A DNA stretch of 6,908 nucleotides from Dehalococcoidia bacterium (GTDB lineage Bacteria > Chloroflexota > Dehalococcoidia > UBA2979). Positions 1-4,055 of this stretch are shown here, in pieces (the stretch's first letter is position 1; every line of letters begins with the position of its first letter). Below the pieces are notes generated by a model, which saw only the letters and a program-made list of their open reading frames with translations, was not told where the DNA came from and searched no databases. The translations under genes were made by a program, and so were the position numbers. The DNA lies in the NCBI GenBank assembly GCA_018700215.1, contig JABIST010000302.1, positions 1 to 6,908 on the forward strand, in the 5' to 3' direction.

Positions 1-383
1 CGGGCGGACCATTTGGTGACGTGCTTGAGGGCGGCAACCGGGTCGTAGGGGGAGTTCTGGGACTGGCCGGTGGGGACGCCGTCGGCGAGGACGAGCAGGG
101 GTGAGCCGTCCTCGTAGGCCTGGGCGATGCCGCCGTAGGCGATCTGGACGCCGGCGGAATTGACGCCGCCCATGACGGTGGCGACGCCGATCTTGTTGCC
201 GTTGTTGACTCGGGCGTAGGCGTCGGCCATGGCGATGGCGTAGCGGTCGTCACGCATCATGATCAGGGGGACGCCGGCGGGGCCGAGGGCGTTGTTGACG
301 CCGTTAGTGGGGAAGGTGGAGACGAACTCGACGCCTTCGGCTTTGAGGATGTTGGCGATGCCGACTTCGGGTGTGACGTTCAT
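1..383 (-). CDS. Thiamine pyrophosphate-requiring enzyme, N-terminal part (gene runs off the left edge)
   Basis: The first 127 residues are present; the 3' part lies outside the window. They match the N-terminal pyrimidine-binding (PYR) domain of TPP enzymes of the acetolactate synthase/decarboxylase superfamily. Visible landmarks are ILKAEGVEFVSTFPTNGV (12-29), the helix RDDRYAIAMADAYAR (44-58), KIGVATVMGGVNSAG (64-78), and AQAYEDGSPLLVLADGVP (87-104). Known members have R-x-E-R/Q or RHE at the first helix, where Glu activates the cofactor; here that column is Asp46. From memory, the FP-N pattern and IGV...GVAQA style resemble an uncharacterised clade annotated only as 'TPP-requiring protein', so the substrate cannot be named. 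The start is ATG at 381-383, with GAGGAG nine bases upstream. No partner gene is visible. Confidence is high for the superfamily and low for any reaction. Confidence 0.88.
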   Translation of the reverse strand, partial: MNVTPEVGIANILKAEGVEFVSTFPTNGVNNALGPAGVPLIMMRDDRYAIAMADAYARVNNGNKIGVATVMGGVNSAGVQIAYGGIAQAYEDGSPLLVLADGVPTGQSQNSPYDPVAALKHVTKWSA

Positions 384-392
384 GGTGGGGGA

Positions 393-398
393 CTCCTC
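393..398 (-). promoter_or_regulatory. Shine-Dalgarno site of the TPP-enzyme gene
   Basis: GAGGAG on the minus strand lies nine bases upstream of the ATG at 381-383. It supports that start codon. Confidence 0.7.
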
Positions 399-434
399 GT
401 AGGGTCGGGCGGCCTCGGTGGTTCGGGCGGCGGG

Positions 435-464
435 AGTGTACACGGGCGGTGGGGGGCGAGTCGG
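435..464 (-). promoter_or_regulatory. Possible promoter of the TPP-enzyme gene
   Basis: On the minus strand TACACT (435-440) resembles a -10 box. CCGACT (459-464), 18 bases further upstream, shares only the GAC core with a -35 box. A transcript would begin near 428 and carry a leader of about 45 bases containing the Shine-Dalgarno site. The -10 overlaps the palindrome GTGTACAC (436-443). The match is weak and rests on spacing and position only. Confidence 0.25.
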
Positions 465-610
465 TCCGCTGGGGGACCGGAGTGCGGCTGTCCTCGGACG
501 GTGTGGCGCGTCGATGGTGGGGAGACGGGGTGCGTCGAGAGCGCGGGTGTATCGCGATCGACGGGTGGGCGTGGGCGGAGCGTAGCGTGCCGGCCTCGAG
601 GAGGAGGGGA

Positions 611-650
611 GAGCGTGCCGCGGCTGCGGTCCCTCGGATGCGGCGCGCTC
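611..650 (-). terminator. Hairpin downstream of the universal stress protein gene
   Basis: Starting 11 bases after the usp stop codon (minus-strand direction) there is a stem of 11 positions, GAGCG-C-GCCGC pairing with GCGGC-A-CGCTC. It has one C/A mismatch and an 18-base loop. It is followed by pyrimidine-rich TCCCCTCCTCC rather than a U-run. The position fits a transcription-ending or 3'-stabilising hairpin. Without a U-tract it is not a canonical intrinsic terminator, and such stems arise easily in GC-rich DNA. Confidence 0.4.
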
Positions 651-661
651 GCGTCGGTTGG

Positions 662-1165
662 TCAGACGCTGGCGACCTCGGGAGTTGCGCTTTCGGCGAG
701 CGGGATGCCGGCGCGGGCGGGGACGAGGAGGACGGGGCAGGGGGCGTCTTTCAGGACGCGCTCGGCGGTGGAGCCGAGGAAGAAGCGTTTGATGGCGGAG
801 CGCCCGTGGGTGGCCATGACGATGGTGTCGCAAGAGAGATCGTCGACAGCCTCGAGGATGGCCTCGGCGACGTGGCCGACTTTGACGGTGGGGACGACGT
901 GCTCGATACCCGTGCCGCGGAGCTGGGCGACGACGTCCTTGAGGTGGTCGGAGGCTTCGGTTTGCTCGGAGGAGATGACCCACGGGTCTTTCTCGCTGGT
1001 GAGGATGGAGTCGATGACGGGCATGTGGTTGTTGGATGTGGCACGCTCGACGACCTCGAGCACGACGACCTCGGCACCGGTGTTGGCGGCGAGGGGGGCG
1101 AGGTAGGCGAGTGCGGCCTCGGCGTCCTGGGAGCCATCGGTGGGGAAGAGAATCTTCTGGAACAT
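662..1165 (-). CDS. Universal stress protein (UspA family)
   Basis: The 167-residue protein is the usual length of a single-domain Usp, a cytoplasmic Rossmann-like alpha/beta protein that normally dimerises and often binds ATP. It opens with the family start FQKILFPTDGS (2-12), where Asp10 is the conserved acidic residue after strand 1. A second strand AEVVVLEVVE spans 31-40. The nucleotide-binding loop is ATHG-x9-GS (118-132), followed by STAERVLKDAPCPVLLVP (132-149). The family motif is G-x2-G-x9-G-[ST]; the first Gly is Ala118 here, a common substitution that does not exclude ATP binding. Residues 150-167 form a short tail. The ATG at 1163-1165 has GGAGGT five bases upstream. The gene is transcribed away from the DRTGG gene and is probably monocistronic, given the hairpin after it. 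A stress or energy-state role is inferred from the family. Confidence 0.93.
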   Translation of the reverse strand: MFQKILFPTDGSQDAEAALAYLAPLAANTGAEVVVLEVVERATSNNHMPVIDSILTSEKDPWVISSEQTEASDHLKDVVAQLRGTGIEHVVPTVKVGHVAEAILEAVDDLSCDTIVMATHGRSAIKRFFLGSTAERVLKDAPCPVLLVPARAGIPLAESATPEVASV

Positions 1166-1170
1166 GAGGG

Positions 1171-1176
1171 ACCTCC
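1171..1176 (-). promoter_or_regulatory. Shine-Dalgarno site of the usp gene
   Basis: GGAGGT on the minus strand lies five bases upstream of the ATG at 1163-1165. It is a near-perfect anti-16S match and fixes the start. Confidence 0.75.
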
Positions 1177-1181
1177 ACTCT

Positions 1182-1199
1182 GCTGAGGCTCAGCTCAGC
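1182..1199. repeat. Inverted repeat in the usp leader
   Basis: GCTGAG (1182-1187) and CTCAGC (1194-1199) form a perfect 6-bp inverted repeat around a 6-base centre, which itself contains CTCAG. It lies immediately upstream of the usp Shine-Dalgarno site. It could be an operator or a leader stem that shields translation. A second 6-bp pair, TGCTGC (1222-1227) and GCAGCA (1242-1247), lies just beyond. Function is inferred from position only. Confidence 0.35.
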
Positions 1200-1339
1200 G
1201 GCGCCGCGGGCGGTCGGTGGGTGCTGCGCAATCGAGACTGAGCAGCAGGCGAACGACGGAGTGAGCACTCCGGTGGCGGCTCTTGAATAGAACATATGAA
1301 ATCTGGTGGCGATGAGGTACAGGCGAGCGTCCTGAGGCC

Positions 1340-1375
1340 GGTGGGTCGAAGGTGTTGGTTGGTGGGACCGAAGGT
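1340..1375. repeat. Pair of imperfect direct repeats
   Basis: GGTGGGTCGAAGGT (1340-1353) recurs as GGTGGGACCGAAGGT (1361-1375), with starts 21 bases apart, about two DNA helical turns. The second copy has one extra base in the middle. The arrangement would suit a DNA-binding dimer in the divergent regulatory region. The sequence is simple and G-rich, so chance is possible. Confidence 0.35.
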
Positions 1376-1525
1376 ACAGAGACGTTCGGGTAGGGCGGTG
1401 GGGACCTGCGAGATGGCGGTCAGATGGGGCAACCGGTAGGCTTCATCGCGTATCCGGGGCGCGTGGTGGCGGGGCTCGGAAGTGGTTGTGACAGCAGGTT
1501 TGATGGGCTTGATGGGCGGGTACTG

Positions 1526-2374
1526 ATGGCGCGAATCCTGGTGGTTGGCAGCGAGAGCGGCGCGGGCGCGACGACGGTGGCGGTGGGGCTGGCCTCGGTA
1601 GCGGCGAACGCGGGACAGCAGGTGCGCGTGGAGCGGCTGGCTGGCGACGAGCGCGCGACGGAAGACGCCGAGGTGTTCGGCGAGCTGGAGGTGGGCGCGG
1701 GGAGCGGCGATCCGCTGACGGCGGAGCAGGTGAATGACGGCGGTGGTGTGCTGATCCTCGAAGGTCCCGCAGGTGCGGACGCGGGTGCGCTGGCGAGTCA
1801 GCTTGGCGCGCGGCTGGTGTTCGTGCGGCCAGCGGGGAGTGACGCCGAGGCGCCCTCGGGAGCGACGGTGATTGAGACGCATGCGGCGCATGCGACGGCG
1901 GGTGCGTTGCCGGAGGATCGAGCGCTGGCGGCGCCGCGGGTGGCGGAGTTGATCGCGGCGAGCGGCGCGGAGGTGCTGACGCGCTCGGAAGCTGGGGAGC
2001 GGGCGGTGTGCGACCACCTGGTGGTGGGCGCGATTTCGCACGACCCGGCAGACGATTACTTCGCGCGCTTTCCTCGGAAGGCTGTGGTGACTCGGAATGG
2101 TCGAGTGGACCTGGCGTTGGCGGCGATGCTGACGGGTACGGAGTGCCTGATCTTGAGCGGTGGCGGCGCACCGAGCCCGTACATCCTGGATCGGGCGGCG
2201 GCGAACCGGGAGACGACGCTGCTGATGACTTCGGGCACGACGGTGGAGACGATGCACGACATTGAGGGCTGCTTCGGGACGTCGCCGTTCTCGGGCGAGT
2301 CGAAGGTGGCGCGGGCGGGCGAGCTGATGGCGGCGGCACTGGACGCGGACGCTGTGGCGGCGCTGATCGGGTGA
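1526..2374 (+). CDS. BioD-like P-loop domain plus DRTGG domain protein (282 aa), degenerate Walker A
   Basis: The N-terminal half (about 2-125) looks like the dethiobiotin-synthetase-like P-loop fold that precedes phosphotransacetylase in some Pta enzymes. It shows strand ARILVVGSE, loop GSESGAGATT (8-17), a second strand VLILEGPAG (75-83) and RLVFVRPAG (96-104). The C-terminal half (about 138-268) matches the DRTGG domain: DHLVVGAIS (163-171), RFPRKAVVTRNGRVDLALAA (181-200), CLILSGGGAPSPYIL (207-221), TTVETMHDIEGCFG (238-251) and ESK (258-260). No catalytic phosphotransacetylase domain follows. The lysine expected in the Walker A loop (GxGKT) is Ala15, so ordinary ATP hydrolysis is doubtful. 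The ATG at 1526 is preferred because homologous sequence begins with the first beta strand there; the open frame reaches back to an ATG at 1424, but those 34 residues show no domain. The preceding Shine-Dalgarno is weak. A regulatory or nucleotide-sensing role is inferred. Confidence 0.85.
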   Translation: MARILVVGSESGAGATTVAVGLASVAANAGQQVRVERLAGDERATEDAEVFGELEVGAGSGDPLTAEQVNDGGGVLILEGPAGADAGALASQLGARLVFVRPAGSDAEAPSGATVIETHAAHATAGALPEDRALAAPRVAELIAASGAEVLTRSEAGERAVCDHLVVGAISHDPADDYFARFPRKAVVTRNGRVDLALAAMLTGTECLILSGGGAPSPYILDRAAANRETTLLMTSGTTVETMHDIEGCFGTSPFSGESKVARAGELMAAALDADAVAALIG

Positions 2375-2387
2375 GCCCCTTCGGGGC
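2375..2387 (+). terminator. Short hairpin directly after the DRTGG gene
   Basis: GCCCC-TTC-GGGGC begins on the base after the TGA stop: five GC pairs around a 3-base loop, with an alternative CUUCGG tetraloop pairing. GGGCCCC at 2391-2405 can also pair with the GGGGC arm. There is no U-run, so termination is plausible but not canonical. Confidence 0.4.
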
Positions 2388-2499
2388 GGTCCGACCCTGC
2401 GGGCCCCGTTGTGGGCGACCTGCTGAGGGAATGGACTGCTGGTGAGATTGCTGATCAGCCCCGGGACTTCTGGGCCGGGCTGAATCACGCTGGCGGTCG

Positions 2500-2505
2500 T
2501 ATGCT
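2500..2505 (+). promoter_or_regulatory. -10-like box for a leaderless M50 protease transcript
   Basis: TATGCT lies six bases before the ATG at 2512, so transcription would begin at or next to the A of the start codon. There is no Shine-Dalgarno sequence between the box and the start. No good -35 box is seen 16-18 bases upstream. Confidence 0.4.
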
Positions 2506-2511
2506 GCGGGT

Positions 2512-3663
2512 ATGGATGTTTCGTCGGGGCTGGTGATTGGTCGGATCCGCGGGGTTGAGATCCGCGTGCACTGGTCGTGGCTGATCATTTTCTGGCTGAT
2601 CGCCTGGACGCTGTCCGAGGGGTTGTTTCCGACGTATCAGCCGCAGTGGGACGAGCGATCGCTCTGGGTTGCCGGGGTGGTGTCCTCGCTGCTCTTCTTC
2701 GGCTCTGTGCTGTTCCACGAGTTATCGCACACGTTCGTGGCGCTGCACTACCGGATGCGGGTGCCTTCGATCACGTTGTTTGTGTTTGGTGGTGTGTCCC
2801 AGATCGCGGATGAGATGCGGAGTCCGAGGCAGGAGTTCCTGATCTCGGTCGCGGGACCGCTGTCGTCGTGGTTACTGGCGGTGATCTTTGGCGCGTTGTG
2901 GGCGGTGTTCCAGGCTGAGCCGTTCTCGGTGGTATTCGGCTATCTCGGGGTGGTGAATTTCTTGCTGGGCGCCTTCAACTTGTTGCCCGGGTTCCCGCTG
3001 GATGGGGGGCGGGTGTTCCGTTCGATCATGTGGGGGCGATTGCACGACCTGACGCGGGCAACTCAGATCGCCTCGAGGGTGGGGCAGGGGATCGCGTGGG
3101 TGATGATCGCGGTCGGCATCGCATTCATGGTGTTCGTGAACTGGGGTGGGCTCTGGTACGTGCTGATTGGCCTGTTCTTGAAGAACGCGTCCGAGAACGC
3201 GTACGCGCAGTTGTTGTTGGAGCGGGCGTTGCGCGACCTGAAGGTGCGAGAGCTGATGCAGCCGGCGCCGGAGCCGGTGTTGGAGACGTGGTCGCTACAG
3301 CGGGTGGCGGATGAGCGAGTGCTGGCGCAGGCGCAGCGGGCGTTGTTTGTGGAGGACATGGGCCATGTTTCGGGCTTGATCACGGTGGCCGACCTCTCGA
3401 AGGTGCCGCGCGCGCAGTGGGAGACGACGACGGTGCGGGCGGCAATGGTGCCGGCGGAGCGGGTGATCACGGTGACCTCGGAGGTTTCGGCGCTGGAGGC
3501 GATGCGGCTGATGCAGGAGCACGACGTGCACCAGGTGCCGGTGATCGATGATGGGACGCTGGTGGGGCTGCTGACGCGCGGGGACGTGCTGCGTCGGCTG
3601 GAGCTGAATGCGCTGGTGGGGAATTTTGAGCCTGAGGCGGGGGATGAGGCGACGCGGGAGTAG
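2512..3663 (+). CDS. Site-2 protease family (M50) intramembrane zinc metalloprotease with two CBS domains
   Basis: The 383-residue protein has about six hydrophobic segments (roughly 21-38, 50-68, 84-97, 110-133, 139-158, 192-223). The zinc site is HELSH (69-73), with its third ligand in NLLPGFPLDGGR (156-167), where Asp164 is expected to bind zinc. LFVFGGVSQIAD (89-100) is the conserved hairpin of this family. The cytosolic tail holds two CBS modules. The first (about 243-300) ends in GLITVADL; the second (308-363) contains HQVPVIDDGTLVGLLTRGDV. Both keep the G-L-[IL]-T-x-x-D adenosine-ligand motif. Known relatives of this architecture, such as the Methanocaldococcus S2P, are thought to cut membrane-bound substrates under control of adenylates bound to CBS domains. 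The substrate is unknown; no anti-sigma factor lies nearby. There is no Shine-Dalgarno before ATG 2512, only a -10-like box. The small Trp-rich gene follows after 35 bases. Confidence 0.94.
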   Translation: MDVSSGLVIGRIRGVEIRVHWSWLIIFWLIAWTLSEGLFPTYQPQWDERSLWVAGVVSSLLFFGSVLFHELSHTFVALHYRMRVPSITLFVFGGVSQIADEMRSPRQEFLISVAGPLSSWLLAVIFGALWAVFQAEPFSVVFGYLGVVNFLLGAFNLLPGFPLDGGRVFRSIMWGRLHDLTRATQIASRVGQGIAWVMIAVGIAFMVFVNWGGLWYVLIGLFLKNASENAYAQLLLERALRDLKVRELMQPAPEPVLETWSLQRVADERVLAQAQRALFVEDMGHVSGLITVADLSKVPRAQWETTTVRAAMVPAERVITVTSEVSALEAMRLMQEHDVHQVPVIDDGTLVGLLTRGDVLRRLELNALVGNFEPEAGDEATRE

Positions 3664-3685
3664 GCCGAGGTGGTTAGGGCTGGGT

Positions 3686-3691
3686 TAGACT
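3686..3691 (+). promoter_or_regulatory. -10-like box for a leaderless transcript of the small membrane protein gene
   Basis: TAGACT ends seven bases before the ATG at 3699, and no Shine-Dalgarno sequence precedes that ATG. The layout mirrors the box upstream of the protease gene. The gene could alternatively be translated from protease read-through mRNA, as only 35 bases separate them. Confidence 0.4.
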
Positions 3692-3698
3692 CGGTGGC

Positions 3699-4040
3699 AT
3701 GTGGCAGTGGTTTCGACGGCTGAAGCGATGGGAGCGTCTTTTCCTGGTGGATGAGCTGCTCTGGTATGCCGGAATCGCCACGCTGATTCTGTGGTTCCTT
3801 TCGCCCTGGGGCTTTAGCTGGGCGCTGATCTTGGTCTTCGGCGTGATTCTCTGGCTGCCCCGGCAGTTTACGGCGCGAAAGACATGGGCCGCTTTCAAGG
3901 TGGAATACCCAGATGCGACCGTGCCTTGGTGGTTTCGCGAGGGTGGCCTCTGGTCGATCGAGTACAGCGACATGCATCTACGGGCGATCGTGTACCGCCG
4001 CGCGGCGAGCTGGGCCTGGAAGCGCTTCCACCGCGACTGA
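3699..4040 (+). CDS. Small Trp-rich membrane protein, function unknown (113 aa)
   Basis: I do not recognise this family. The protein starts with a basic, aromatic segment (MWQWFRRLKRWER). Two hydrophobic helices follow (about 18-34 and 39-54), separated by a short turn (SPWGFS). A mixed-charge tail of about 58 residues (56-113) ends in WAWKRFHRD. Fourteen of 113 residues are Trp, many at helix ends and in the tail, which suggests a tail lying on the membrane surface. By the positive-inside rule both termini are probably cytoplasmic. No signal peptide or catalytic motif is visible. The ATG at 3699 lies just after the protease gene on the same strand and is preceded by a -10-like box, not a Shine-Dalgarno. 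A role as protease partner or substrate is possible but rests on adjacency alone. Base composition is visibly less GC-rich than in the neighbouring genes. Confidence 0.72.
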   Translation: MWQWFRRLKRWERLFLVDELLWYAGIATLILWFLSPWGFSWALILVFGVILWLPRQFTARKTWAAFKVEYPDATVPWWFREGGLWSIEYSDMHLRAIVYRRAASWAWKRFHRD

Positions 4041-4055
4041 TGGAGCTGGTCACTT

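Larger units (their letters stand above)
1166..1525. other. Divergent intergenic region between usp and the DRTGG gene
   Basis: This 360-base gap separates two divergently transcribed genes and should carry both promoters. It holds the usp Shine-Dalgarno site, the inverted repeats near 1182-1247, and a locally AT-rich patch (about 1281-1303, including CATATGAAAT). That patch is the most promoter-like stretch for usp. The imperfect direct repeats at 1340-1375 are also here. For the plus gene, TAGGCT (1437-1442) is a possible -10 without a matching -35. I see no convincing small gene; the frame open from 1424 is judged an upstream extension of the DRTGG gene. Confidence 0.5.

Noticed and set aside
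449..1186. Long open frames on the plus strand across the usp gene
   Set aside because: They are antisense shadows of a clear UspA gene. The translations are Gly/Asp/Arg-rich with no domain, as expected from GC-rich DNA with few stop codons.
1424..1525. Upstream ATG at 1424 as the start of the DRTGG protein
   Set aside because: The 34 extra residues show no conserved feature, and the first beta strand of the P-loop fold begins right after ATG 1526. It cannot be fully excluded, since the Shine-Dalgarno before 1526 is weak.
1190..2588. Two long minus-strand open frames opposite the DRTGG gene
   Set aside because: The predicted proteins are Arg/His/Pro-rich low-complexity sequence with no recognisable motif, while the plus strand encodes a well-conserved domain pair.
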